Under the pieces are notes generated by a model. It saw only the letters and a program-made list of their open reading frames with translations. It did no database searches and was not told where the DNA came from. A DNA stretch of 64,000 nt from Anniella stebbinsi (taxonomy: Eukaryota; Chordata; Lepidosauria; Squamata; Anniellidae), in assembly GCA_029215795.1 (NCBI GenBank), contig JARDYH010000007.1, positions 64,286,763 to 64,350,762 of the forward strand. The letters run 5' to 3'. This document shows positions 14,451-47,651 of the stretch, piece after piece. The position numbers and the translations under genes are program-made. The number at the start of each line of letters is the position of its first letter. Within the stretch, counting starts at the first letter, position 1.

Positions 14451-16086
14451 GACTGGTTGATTCTTTTGTACACTCCATTACCTGCTGCCCAGTTTCTAGA
14501 GAAAGGATAAAACTGAGATGCAGAAGCCTCTGAGATGTACCTGTGTGCCAGTCACTATCCCTGCACGACTGCAGGTCCTGTTGTGGGAAGATCGTGGCCT
14601 GTATCAAGTTCGTTAAAGGAAGCCAGGCTCATCACTCTAACCTGGGGTCCATCTACATGGGTGATTTGCTCCGTTGTTGTTGTGCTTCGCAAACGGCCAT
14701 GGCACATGGCGTTGTTCTGTATTTATTTTAAGGCTTGCTCCTGTTAGAAGGATCTCTGATCTGTAGTAAACTGTGCATTGATGGGATGATAAAGTGGCCA
14801 TTTTGTGATTGGTTAGTTCCATCTCAAGCAGACAGAGAGGGAGGAGGAGAAGGCTGCTACCAGATGCCTTTGGGTGCCCTTAAACCTGGCTACAGCTTGA
14901 CGTGTGGTTGATGGGAATAAGGCAAGAACTACACAGGGAAGGTGTCTTTGAGGAGCGAATGGGGGGGGGGCGGCGGCAGCATCCAGTACATGTCCAGGGA
15001 GGGGTCCACACCTAGGGGGCAGCAAGGGAGAATGGGCGGAGCAAGAGGCCCTGGCAGAGTTAAAAGAGAGGAGGCCACAGTTGGGGGAGTAAGAAGAAAG
15101 CAGGGCTGAGCGATGGAGGGGGTGGGTCAGTTAGGCCACAGAGAGCTCGGAGGGTGAGTTTACAGATGGGCCACTTCAGGACGGGGTGCAAAGGGCGTGG
15201 GCCACGTTGGAGAGGGCCCAGCGTGGAGGCGGAAGAGGGAGCAGGAGAGCGGCATGGGCAGTGGTGTTGGAATAATAGAACCAAAGTTACTCCATTTTGT
15301 CTTTGTCTATATTTAGTTCCTTGCTTTGCACTCAGCACATGCTCTAATGCCTGCCAGCTTTTGAGACACAAAGAACAAAGACCATTGATGGGACTTGTTG
15401 TAATAGACAGTTTAATCAGCTCTGTGTAATTTCAGGAGGCCTTGGGAGCTGTCTCCTTCTACGCTTCTTGAAATACAGCTAGAGATAACTTTCTGGGCGT
15501 TCAGCCAGCAACTGTGTATTTCATCTTTGTATTTAACCTGCTTGAATTCCTCAACCCAGGGTCAGACATCCTTTGGACGTGAGTCCGTTGTCTGGTCAAT
15601 TCTCATGAGAATAAATTTGTTTTGCCCCCACCTTCGTCTACTTCGCTTTCCTGGGGACAATTAGGAAAAAACCTCCAGAAAAGAATCCTGGAAAGCATTC
15701 TTTATGCAACAGTCGTGAGTGTGGAAGTCGGTCCGCAGGAGGAAAGCGGAGAAGGGACAGAGGTCGAGGAGAGAAGGGGGCAGGAGAGGTCAGGCAGCTT
15801 CTCGGCCTGAATGCTGAAATCCCCAAAGGGCCCATCTGGGAGCCCTGCTGTTGGAAAGAAGGAAGCCCAGCCTAGCCCAGCCTCAGGTAAGAGAGAGGAC
15901 ATTCCTGTGGAACACAGACCGCCATGAAGCAGAGAGGTGGCCAGAGGGATTCGACGGGCATGGCGTGAATTGTCAAGCCGGAGAAGAAGGAGCAATTCAG
16001 GGCTGAGGTGGAGTGACCTCTTATCTCAGGCTGGGGGCGGATCTGTGGGCTGGAGGGGTCAAGCTCGCTGGCTCCCCTGGGGTGCT
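14451..16086. other. A/B spacer, no gene recognised
   Basis: Purine-rich, unremarkable sequence downstream of both gene A and gene B; no exon or named repeat was recognised. Confidence 0.4.
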
Positions 16087-27144
<11,058 letters not shown>

Positions 27145-28389
27145 TTCTGCAGCTCTTACCAGAGTCTGGTTGTTTGCGATTTTGCTATGATCTGAAAGAG
27201 AGAGAGAGAGAATGATCAGGATAGAAATCAGCTACAAGCTTCCTTGCGTCACACCTTCGGCAAACAGCGCGCAGCCTGAACTGTGGTTCGTCAACCTCAG
27301 GTGCAAGCGTTGGTGACCACGAGCTTGTTCAAGTCAAACATGTGGAATCAAAACAGGCCGCTTCTGCCCTTGGGGACATAAGAGGTCAGTGACAGTTGTT
27401 CCATGTGTAATGGAGCCCCCTTCTATTGTTTTTGTTGTTGTTGATGATGATATTTTGAAGTGACTTACAAACACAATTCAGAAATCCATAAGTAATATAA
27501 CAGGAAACCTCCCCCATCAATATAAGTCATAAGCACATGAATCAAAATTAAAACAAATACCGTAAAAGCATAATCTAAAAATAGTGCTGTATGAAAAATG
27601 CTCATCTACAAATGCACCAAATCTTTTGCTGCTCACAGCCTAGGATGAGCATCATAAAAGCAGCCCACAGCGATTGAGCCATGGCTAAGCCGTGCATCTT
27701 GGCCTGGTGCCACAACAATGACAGTGTCAGGGCCAGATGAGCTTCCATGGGGCTGGCAACCTATAAACACGGGGGCTGTCACAGAACAGGAAGACCATCA
27801 GCTGGAGGGAGGGTTCCAAGTACCCTGAAACAAACCTCAAGACAGCATACATGGGTCATTGTGCTAATTAAATACAATGCAAAAAGCTTGTCCTATAACC
27901 AGTCCTATAACCAGTCCTATAACCTATATACCACAGGTATATAGAGCACAATAACACCAAGAACAAATAACTGCATTGCACACAGGAACATAGGAAGCCG
28001 CCTTATACTAGGGATATATGGAAATTCTGCTTTGGGGGTGAAACCTCAACAGATTTTGTTCTGTTTTCCCCTGCTGCCCTTGACTTGATTTGTAACAATC
28101 CAATACATGGAAAGCACCAACACGGGGTTGAAATTGACAAGCTCTTTGTCAAGTATGGAATGAATCTGGCTCTGCTGAGCTAAAGGAAGGTGGTGTGTGG
28201 AAAGGATGAAACTGAAAGGATATTTACAAGAGGGAAATATACAGCAGACGGGTGGACAATTATGCGCACTTGCGCAAGATCACTGATAATAAATAAAAAA
28301 TAATATTTCCCCATTTGTGCAAATTTAAAGACCCCCCACAGCTTTGCCCCCAAACCTATTCCAGATGTAGCCAATTTGTGATTGTCTTT
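27145..28389. other. B/C head-to-head spacer, gene B side
   Basis: Should contain the promoter and any 5' UTR exon of gene B; no TATA box I would defend. A short (GA)n lies at 27193-27210 and a truncated SINE-like GGAAGCCGCCTTATACTAGG at 27990-28010. Confidence 0.4.
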
Positions 28390-30400
28390 TCAGATGGCCT
28401 CTAACCATAGCTCAGTGCTGTCTTCTGATAGGTGGATGCCATCCAGTCTGTCCTGCTCTTGCCAACTAAATGCGATGCTGGGTACCTGATGACTCACCCT
28501 GTTAGAGCCTGAACAAAGCCTCACATGGCTCTAGCCACGTCCACTCTGGCAGGGACATTAGCCCCTTCCAAACATCTCTCTCTAGGAGCTCAGACCAAAT
28601 GACAGCTACTCCGGGCAGGTGATGCTCTCTCTCCAGGAAGTCCGCCTGAGCCGTGTTGAAAAAATCTAAGTGCTTCCAGGGCCCAAGGTCGTTCTTGCCT
28701 AACTGGACAATGAAGGCATCAGGGTATTTGTGTGTTGTCATGTACCACCAATGCTTTGAGCTCACTCCAGAGCACACAGCCCCTGCACAGCCATGTGTCT
28801 GTTGTCCCCCGCTGCAGATCAGCTCCATGACCCCATCTGTTCTGTAGAGTGTGTTGCCATACCCAATGTGCAATGCTGTGCCTGTAAATCCACACCCACA
28901 TGGTTTCTAGCCTGCAGCTATAATAGATGGAATTAAAGATGAGAGGTCCATAGTGGGTGAATGTGTGCTCTAGAGACCACTGATTTCCACTCTCCAGTTG
29001 CCTAGACTTGGGCATCTGTCATACCCCACCCGACCGCAGTGGTAGCTGCCCCAATCCTGAAGGAATGTGAGCCAAACTCCCGAGAGGGGAGGCCCTCACC
29101 TATAATACTGGCCTGCTGCAGCACACTCACCTGGGGCATGTTGCTAAAGGCTGAAGCTACTCTTGGGGGCATGGGCCTCCCATTTGGGACCCCATTAGGT
29201 GAACGGACAAGTATTTTCATCAATTTCTGAACGTCTGATCCTGAGGCGTACGCCCCTTGAAAGCATCGCCACATCTTGGACATCCAGAGCTTCGTCTTGT
29301 GCCATCCATTTGGGATGCTGCCACAATTTCATGAACTTGCAAGGCTCCAAAGAATGCCAGGGTGAAGGCTGCCATGAATAATGTGGCCTCGTAGCCTGAC
29401 CATCAGAACCTATCAGCATTGTGGCAGGGCAAATGTTATGAGGAGGGCAACGAGGATGATTAGGGGTCTGGAAACAAAGCCCTATGAGGAGAGATTGAAA
29501 GAACTGGGCATGTTTAGCCTGGAGAAGAGAAGATTGAGGGGAGACATGATAGCACACTCCAAATACTTGAAAGGTTGTCACACAGAGGAGGGCCAGGATC
29601 TCTTCTCAATCAACCCAGAATGCAGGACATGGAATAATGGGTTCAAGTTACAGGAAGCCCAATTCCGGTTGGCCATCAGGAAAAATGTCCTGACCATTTA
29701 GAGCAGTATGGCAATGGAACCAATGGCCTAGGGAGGTTGTGGGCTCTCCCACACTAGAGGCCTTCAAGAGGCAGCTGGACAACCATCTGTCAGGGATGCT
29801 TCGAGGTGGATTCCTGCATTGAGCAGGGGGCTGGACTTGATGGCCTTAGAGGCCCCTTCCAACTCTACTGTTCTATGATTCTATGAGCCTCCTTCCATCA
29901 GTGATTACTGGTTCCCCCCCCCCCAGTGCCAGCCCAACACCCCTCTAGTCTGAAATGAGAAACAGGGTTCGGAGGCCCATGTGCCCTACTTAAGAAAGGA
30001 GTGGCCACCAAGTGGATGGATATTTTTTAGCATAAGGCCCTGTTCCTTGAGAGATGCAGGAAACTGTAGACCACATGCCCGTGGCTCCTTTGCTAAAAGT
30101 GAAGGAACGAATGTGTTAGCTGCTCCTATGTAGGAATGCAGCATGGATTTTTCAATCGAATTAAATACTCCCTGCATTATTTATCACTCCCAACTCTGGG
30201 AATGAGTCTGGGCTGATTCTCACTTCTGGTGGCAATGACCGAAATCTCTCCTCCTGGAAGCAAGTCAGGGCAGCTGCAATCTTTGGATAGGCTGTGCAGA
30301 AAACAGAATGTTGGCGGCCAAGCAAGCCAGCATTGAATCACTAAGCATGGGTTGTCTGGTTGTTAATAACTCTTGACTGCAGCCCTGTTATCACACCACA
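28390..30400 (-). mobile_element. Ngaro-like tyrosine-recombinase retroelement, decayed, split by CR1
   Basis: On the minus strand, from right to left: an RNase H-like tail in shifted frames near 30390-30200 (ERFRSLPPEV); a recombinase N-terminal piece (30177-29986); an inserted CR1 (29430-29887); a tyrosine-recombinase core with LRIRRSEID and SHSFRIGAATTA; and an SGNH-hydrolase-like domain with RHSIAHWVW, VQLGKNDLGPW and a distal DGIHLSE (28443-28423). This order, and the SGNH domain in particular, is characteristic of Ngaro-type DIRS retroelements. Several frameshifts and stops show it is dead. The catalytic recombinase Tyr was not located. Confidence 0.65.
29430..29887 (+). mobile_element. 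CR1 LINE 3' end
   Basis: Contains CCTGGAGAAGAGAAGATTGAGGGG and CTGGACTTGATGGCCTTAGAGG segments and ends with the CR1-specific short tail TCTATGATTCTATGA. It interrupts the older recombinase element. Confidence 0.85.
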
Positions 30401-30524
30401 AATGCCCTCTCTTATCCCTGAATCTTTCTTTCCAAATGTTCACCGCCACCAAGATGGAAAAGAATTGAAGCAACGTGAGATCATTTGGGGGAGGGGCTTA
30501 ATTATATCATGTTCCAAGGTATGG

Positions 30525-30547
30525 GGGCAAGTGTGTGTGTGTGTGTG
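30525..30547. repeat. (GT)n microsatellite
   Basis: Short GT run in the B/C spacer. Confidence 0.75.
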
Positions 30548-30835
30548 GACTTCAGCTTAGAGGAAGACTTTCAAATTTCCCTGATTTGGGTTTTCAAAAG
30601 CTGGCAAATAGAAGTGATAGTGAAATTCCACCTCCTCCCCCCCCCCCCCCGGTTGATTGTTGATTTGATCCTTGCTCTCTACTTCCTCCAATATTGTGAA
30701 TGGAGCCGGCCCTGGAGTCTTGGCTTCCACCCTCTCCTTCCTGACTCCCAAGCACAGCTATGGAGCTGAGTTTGTAGGCTGAACATTCTTCACAAGCACC
30801 TTGGCAGCAGATTGCAGTCTAGTTGGATTCCGTTT

Positions 30836-30895
30836 ATTTATTTATTTATTTATTGCATTTTTATACCGCCCCATAGCCGTTGCCAGCAAGAGTTT
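30836..30895 (-). repeat. LINE 3' end fragment with (TTTA)n
   Basis: (TTTA)n then TTTATACCGCCCCATAGCCG, the same 3' module as 14121 and 57180. Confidence 0.55.
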
Positions 30896-32171
30896 GTTAA
30901 AACTCGACCCAAGCATGAGGTGTAGCAACCAACTATGTCCGCCAGGATCTTTAATGTCTATCAATGAGTTGTACAAGGGGCATTGTGGTTAAAGGGCCTT
31001 TGCAAAAAAGACTTGGCAAACTAAGGGACTTGATCTCTCGATACTCTCCTTCCGATCCTGCTGGCTTCCTCCAAGCCCTTCATCTTTCCTCCCAACTGTC
31101 ATGATTCAGCCAGAACAGCCACAATGGGGGGTGGGTCTTTTTCTGGGGAAAACCCACCAATTTGGGCCAACGTGGGTTTCCCTCCCAATGTAAATAGCTT
31201 CAAAGGAGCAGTTCAAAGGACCGCTGCAAGAGAGGGAAGGGTTATAGTCTTCTTCAAGGTTCAATCTGCAGAATTTTCAGTTTCTCCTCCCCACAAACTG
31301 CTATTTTCATTAAAAACAAACAAATCATACACATGCAATGCATAGATGCAATGGGGTGTATGTATCCGTGTCCGTCAGTGGGTGCGTGGGTGGGTAAACA
31401 CAGACAAGGAAAGAGAGGGACTTGACTTGATTAAGCCCTTAACAGATAGTAAGCATCCAGGGGAAGTTTCAGGTTGGGGGGGCGGCGGTTGAGGCATCCC
31501 AAGAGGTTAAAAGACCCTGTTCACTTCACTGAATAGGGATGTTTGAAGAGGAAGGAAAGGAGGACAACCCTTTTCCCTTTCCTGCTCTCCAGAAACTTCC
31601 TCTCCACTGCTTTACAGCACTGAAATATTTAGGTTTGGGGATGGCAGGGGATGTTTCAGGAGAGTGGGAAAGGAAAAAAGAGATGTCCTTTTCCCCTTCC
31701 CCTCTCATGACTGATCCTCGGAGAAGCCTGAGCCTTCTGTCCTAGGTTGACTGAAGGTCTGCATGTGTACCATACTCCCCCCACTTTTAAAAAAGCTGCA
31801 TTGTAATCTTAATTAGTCTCTTGAATAACTTTTCTCTTGTCCTTGGCAGCATTTGTAATAATTGGGTTAGAATTAACTTTATGTTAGAAAACAGCCTTTC
31901 TGTGGTTATATGGTAACCCCTAATAGTTAGTGAATCAACTTTCCCCTTGAAAACGTGTCCTACAGTTGAGCCTCCTTGGCTAGGAAAAGGGTCAGAGGTG
32001 CAGCCAAAAATGCACTAGGGAAGGAGTTACCAGATAACCAGTGTGGAAGGTGCTGTGCGCTCCCACTGCCTTAAGCTCCCAACCCTTACAAAGCCAGCTG
32101 CACCCTTGAACCCCTCCCAGCTGCCCAGGGGGATCTCTGGGAGTGGAGGCAGACGAGGAGGCGCGTCCCCC
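30896..32171. other. Upstream region of gene C, no gene recognised
   Basis: The promoter of gene C should lie here; no TATA box or other site is clear enough to call. Confidence 0.4.
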
Positions 32172-42463
<10,292 letters not shown>

Positions 42464-42563
42464 TCTCTCTGTTCCTGCATTTGGCCAACAGAAGAAACCC
42501 AATCCTCTCTCCTAAGGCAGTTTAACTGCCATTGCTTTTCTTCTACCCCCCCCCCCCCCCCGG

Positions 42564-42847
42564 TGCCACACCTGGGCGATTGTCATTCTCCCAAGGGGCT
42601 TCAACTTTCCAGCAATGAATGCTCAGGACTACATTTCCCAGAGAGTGGTGGTGGTGGTGGTGGTAGGGTGTGTGTGTGTGACACCAGGTTTTAAAGCTAG
42701 TCTATGTTTATTATGTGCATTAAGGCCACAATCCTATACACACTCACCTGGGAAGAAGCGCCATTGGGCTCAGTGGGCTTTCTCCTGATTACCTTTGACT
42801 AGGAGCTCCATCACACCAGCAATTTATCACATACTCGCAGTGCCTGG
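42564..42847. repeat. Simple and palindromic repeats downstream of gene C
   Basis: (GGT)n at 42649-42665, (GT)n to 42679, then ACAATCCTATACACACTCACCTGGGAAGAAG, a member of the small palindromic family also at 52466-52552 and 59530-59605. Confidence 0.5.
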
Positions 42848-43594
42848 CAGGGTGGATAAAAATCAATGTTTTTTTTAAAACAATAAAAAAAATCGGACTT
42901 TTAAAAATTTAAATTGGATTTTTTTGATTTAAATCGGATTTTTAAATTTAAATTGGATTTTTTTTAATAAAATGCTTTTTGAGGAAAAATCTATCTAAAA
43001 ATAGTTTTCTATTTAAGATACATTATAGTCCAAAGGTTATTCATCATGAAATAAGGATTAGTTTTTAATTATGTAGCATGAGGCTGTATATTCATGCAAT
43101 GTTTACATTTTTTGGTCAATGAATTCCATTCATCCATTCACAATGTCATTCATGCTCTTCCAGAGGTTTCTGTAAGATTATTGGGCAATTTTTCTATCTA
43201 GAAGATTTTATCACAGATGCTTGGCTTTACCGTTCTCAAAACTGTGAATTTGTGTCTGCAGAGATCACAATCCCATTGTTCCTTTGCAAAATCTATGTAC
43301 ACAGAATCAACCCCTTACCTCTTAAATGCTAAGTGTCAAAAAATTCAATGAATAGATTGTTGGGAGTGAAAGAGATCTGCACAAGAAGCTAAAAATGAAA
43401 CCTGCATCTGCTTGTAAATATGAAGATTAAATAAGCAAGAATGAGTCTTTGGTAACTCTGAGTTGTGTAAAATATGTATTAAGATTATAGTGAGGAAGAG
43501 TGCACTGGGGGGGAAGTCACATGATTAAATTGAGTCTTTCCGAGTAGTGATTAAAATCATGATTAAAATCATGATTTCAATCAAATCCACCCTG
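42848..43594. mobile_element. hAT-type non-autonomous element, TIR CAGGGTGGAT, 8-bp TSD
   Basis: 747 bp from CAGGGTGGATAAAAATCAATG to CAATCAAATCCACCCTG; termini are inverted. Flanks GTGCCTGG (42840-42847) and ATGCCTGG (43595-43602) match 7 of 8, an 8-bp hAT-style duplication. The interior is rich in AAATCGGATTT/AAATTTAAAT repeats and has no ORF. Located just past gene C. Confidence 0.82.
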
Positions 43595-43602
43595 ATGCCT
43601 GG

Positions 43603-44365
43603 TATGTGGCTTTGCAGTGCGGGATTCACATGACATCGTCCCTGTCCTGCACTCATTTCGCCCTTTCTCCCCACTTGTTACGTTTTATTTTGGTGCGAGA
43701 AAAGTCTGGATTATTTTCCCCTCTTGCCTTTTCCTTTGTTGGAGGTGTGTGCTGTGAATGGAGTCTTGCTGATGAAACGGGAGGGCAGGACGGTTCTCCC
43801 CCTCCAGCACGTCGTTATATGGACTTGTGCTTAGTTGGTTGAATGGACTTTTTACCACTCCACCCCCCCCCCCATTGCCCGCAGAAACAGAACCCAGATG
43901 AAACCTTAAATCAGTAAATCATAACAAAGCCAGAGTGAGGGGGGAAGAGCCCACGCCCATCAGAGTTCCACAACCAATGAACTGGAGGAGGAAGGAGAAG
44001 GAGCAAACAAGCGAAAACCCACATAAAAGGGACTGTGTGTGATGGAGCCCTTGATGTGCTTGTGAAACGGAGGTAAAAAATGTGGAGGCAAACCGGGGGG
44101 TGGGGGGAATGAGTGTGATGGAGCACCAAGTAATCAGTTGAGGGATTTTATAATAGAAGGAGGAAATGGTCTTTTAAAACATGGTTGATTTGTCAACACT
44201 ACATATTCCCACGAGACACTACTTACTTCTGGCAACGAGGTGCCCGTATTTTTCCTCCTTTGGGGACCTTCCAGCTGCTCTGCTTGCAGGCACGCCCTGT
44301 GATCACAAGGTCTTGTGTTTTCCTCTTTCTCCTTGCGGGTGGCAAAACGTGCCTGAACAATCAAT
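43603..44365. other. C/D spacer, no element recognised
   Basis: Mixed sequence with poly-C at 43863-43873; no gene, SINE or transposon recognised. Confidence 0.4.

Positions 44366-44369
<4 letters not shown>

Positions 44370-44399
<30 letters not shown>
44370..44399. repeat. (GT)n microsatellite
   Basis: About 15 GT units. Confidence 0.88.
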
Positions 44400-44400
<1 letters not shown>

Positions 44401-44433
44401 GACAGCAGTTTCAGAAAGGGGGCAAGTGGAGAA

Positions 44434-44474
<41 letters not shown>

Positions 44475-44568
44475 ATTTCTTACCCACCTCTCCCTCTGGA
44501 TTGAGGCAGGGAACAACATCAATACAAACAATATAAAATACATAAGCTGATTAAAAGCATGTAAAATT
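44434..44568 (-). repeat. LINE 3' end with (AAT)n
   Basis: (AAT)n to 44473, then TTTCTTACCCACCTCTCCCTC and ATACAAACAATATAAAATAC. Same module as 6446 and 38403. Confidence 0.6.
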
Positions 44569-44570
44569 TA

Positions 44571-44883
44571 GGGCTATGCATGGACCTCTCTATCTAATCT
44601 GGATCCCGATCTGGGAGGTCTGGATCGGGCCCGATCTGACCTATGTCGGATTGGGCCCGATCCGATCCACCTCGGATCTGGATCTGGATCTGCTCCGGGT
44701 CCATGCAGAGCCTTCCCTCCCGCTCTCCCTGCTCCCTCAATCCCTCCCTCCCTCCCTCCCTCCTCCCAATTTCCCTGTTTACCTACAGCCTCCTCCATGT
44801 CAGCCTGTCTCCTCGATGTCAGCCGGCTGCTTTCCCGCTCGCGTCGGGAGATGACATCACCCACCGCGACCGAGCGCCTTTGA
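44571..44883. mobile_element. hAT-type fold-back element, TAGGNCTGTGCA family, partial copy
   Basis: Begins TAGGGCTATGCATGGACC, has GGATC-rich arms, CCCT repeats at 44730-44762 and GAGATGACATCACCC near 44853. It is missing its right half, where an L2-like LINE sequence begins. Confidence 0.65.
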
Positions 44884-45760
44884 CAGCAAGCACCTCCGTC
44901 TTGTCTGTATTCAGCTTCAGTTTGTTTTTCCTCATCCTGCCCATTACCGCCTCCAAGCATTCATTCAGAGGAGACGCACTATCCTTAGCTGACACTGTTA
45001 TCGAAGGCATAGAGAAATATATTTGGGTGTCATCAGCATACTGATAGCACCCCGCCCCATGCCTCCGGATGATCTCTCCCAACGGTTTCATATAAATGTT
45101 AAACAGCATTGGAGAAAGGATGGCACCTTGTGGAATGCCACATAGCAACTCCTTCTTTGCAGAGCAGCTATCCCCAAGCATCACCATCTGGAACCTGCCC
45201 GAGAGGTAGGACCGGAACCACTGAAGCACAGTGCCCCCGATTCCCAATACCCTCAGGTGTTCCAGAAGGATACCATGGTCGATGGTATCGAATACCGCTG
45301 AGAGGTCCATAAGTACCAACAGGGACACACTCCCCCTGCCAATACTCAGGCGTAGATCATCCACTAAGGCGACCATAGCAGTCTCAACTCCGTATCCTGC
45401 CCTGAAGCAGGTTTGAAATGGGTCTAGAAAATCAGTGTCATCCAAGACTGCCTGGAGTTGAAAGGCAACCGCTCTCTCGATCACCTTGCCCAAGAATGGA
45501 AGGTTTGATACCGGTCTGTAGTTATTAAAGTCCAGGGGATCCAGGGAGGGCTTCTTTAGAAGCGGCCGTACCACCGCCTCTTTTAAACAGGATGGAAAGC
45601 TCCCCTCCCTGAGAGATGTATTAATGCTATGTTGTAATTGTAGTCTAACTGCATCTCCTCCCTGGGCGACCAGCCAAGAAGGATGGGGATCGAGGGGGCA
45701 AGTCGTCCTCCTCACTCGTCCAAGGAGGCGAAGGAGACGCAGCAGCAGGGAAAGAGAGAG
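44884..45760 (-). mobile_element. L2-like LINE reverse transcriptase, partial ORF
   Basis: An open frame of about 290 codons on the minus strand with PLLKKPSLDPLDFNNYRPVS (RT0-1), MDLSAVFDTIDH (motif A), GIPQGAILSPMLFNIYM (motif B) and YADDTQIYF (catalytic YADD), ending LKLNTDKTEVL. These are L2/CR1-group RT motifs. No internal stop, but 5' and 3' parts of ORF2 are missing. Confidence 0.8.
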
Positions 45761-47430
45761 TGGAGGGCTGATGGAGCCCACAAAGGTAGGGAAGACGGTA
45801 GAGAGACGTTTGCAAGATGCTTGCGCCGCCTTGGGGCAGAGGTGTGTTCGTGTGTGTGCGCATGTGATTATTTTTGTTCATTTCAAAGAGATTGGAAATG
45901 AAATTGCCAATAGTGTTGTGCCTTTATAGTTATAACTGTTTCTACTAAGCGACAGCCCTTCCCCTGTGTTTTGTCCAGGAGAAGTAAAAGCCTGGAGATT
46001 AGAGATGGGAGCGAAAGAGGCAGGCTTGAAACTAAATAGTGCACCAGAAGGGGGGCACCCTTGACCCACACCCCAAAAGGACAACTCGCTACATCTTTGT
46101 TAACGCTGCACCCTTATCAACCCTTTTCCTTGCCAGGGAAACGCTGTGCCTGGTGCAACGTACATTTTTGTCTCTGCTGCCTTGGAAAGCCATAACTTGC
46201 GGTAGGTTCCCACAACACCGTGATCCCACAAAGTGGGCATAGGTTCGACACTCATCTGTCAAGATCCTCTAGGCAGGAAAATGATCTTGTGTGAAGCTGG
46301 TCTGGAACTGCCACGAGACGAGGGTCATTTGGGGCTTGGGGGGAGGGTCTACTGGGAAAGGGAAGCCGGAGGAGATACTGGCAAAGAGGGGGTGAATGTG
46401 GACATTGCCAGGTGAAGCAGGATGTCTTAGACGGACTCCTGCTGTCCTGCGTGAAACGTTGGGGTGGGGAGGGGGCTCTCACTGTGACAACTTCCCCCAA
46501 ATTGCCACTCCCATCACTCATCATGCAGGCTGGGGAGGATAGGGGTTGCAGTCCAACACTGGAGGGCCCCAGGTTGGGGGAGGCTGCATTGTGCCCTTTC
46601 CTGGGGAGAAGCTTGTCATTTCAGGACAGACAAAAGCAGTGGAATGAGAGTCCCTTCGCAAAGTGCAAAGGCCCATTTAACGCAACAGTGAAATTCAGGG
46701 GGAAACAGCGCAGGGCAATTGCTGCAGAAACAGCCAATCGCTCCACTCTAGTTTCCTTGATTGCAACAAGAGCCTCAAGGCTCCGCGGGGGCCGAAAGTT
46801 CAGGTGTTGCTGAGAAAGGGTCACACAGCAACTGAAGTGGTGTGTGTGTGTGTGTCACTTCTCCCCCTTCCCCCATGCTCCCTGAGGGTGCCTTTTCTCT
46901 CTGATTTTGGATGAAACTAATTGGTGCAGCAGAAGCCAGCGCAGTGGCTCCAGCAGAGGCTGAGCCAAATTCCACCTCAAAGTCCACTCCGGCTCACCTC
47001 TGCATTGGATGGCGAGTTTTGCTTTCATTCTTTCTGCAGGAGTTTTCGGGTTGTGGGCATCTTTGGAACATACATGTTCTTCTCCCATTAACTAAAGCAC
47101 ATTTGTGCACATTTCCCAAATGTATACGTGCTGTTCAATGCCTTTTTTTTTTTTAGTCCATGGATCACATTACAAGCTCAGAAATGTATGGACTTTGACC
47201 CTAGATTGTGTCCGAAACGGTGCTTTGTGCGAACTGGATAAATCCTGATAAAAAATGAACTGAAATAAATTCCTCCTACACCCCTAGCGCTGGCCTGGAG
47301 CATTCAATTCCCCAGTCAGAAACTGACTTGCAAGCAGAGAGGAGAGTTTGGACAACCATCCGTGGCGTGGATATCTGGATCGGTGGACTAGGAGCAGAGC
47401 AGCTGATCTCCCACAACCCAGGAGGCACTT
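45761..47430. other. C/D spacer, unclassified
   Basis: No gene recognised. A palindromic-family fragment (GGGTTGCAGTCCAACACTGG, 46540-46590) and a short (GT)n at 46842-46855 are present. Confidence 0.4.
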
Positions 47431-47434
47431 AGGG

Positions 47435-47651
47435 CTGTTCTACACAAAGCCTTTGTTGTGTGCTCATCATGGTTGTTTACAAATACTTCAGACGACATCA
47501 ACATCCTCAAGTTTCACTTCTGTTTTTTAAGAGCACTTTCCTCTGGGATTGTCTTAGAGTGGGAAAACGGGGTCCTATTTGTGAAAGCAAAAGAAAACCT
47601 ATCATCCTACTTGTGGAATTGTGAAATTTCACTACAACAGAGCATCACCTA
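47435..47651 (+). mobile_element. Palindromic DNA element, family CTACATGAGAC-like, copy 4
   Basis: Begins GGGCTGTTCTACACAAAGCC; contains TTTCACTTCTGTTTTTTAAGAGC and AGTGGGAAAACGG, matching the 16404 and 23450 elements. The next element starts immediately after it. Confidence 0.5.

Noticed and set aside
32043..32171. Upstream in-frame ATG as an alternative start for gene C
   Set aside because: It would add 43 Pro/Arg-rich residues before the signal-anchor, unlike any CYP2 protein; the ATG at 32172 starts directly at the anchor.
46128..46160. Possible stray CYP2 exon 9 start (CCAGGGAAACGCTGTGCCTGG)
   Set aside because: Similarity to exon 9 of gene A lasts only about 20 bp and then ends, with no heme-loop continuation; most likely coincidence.
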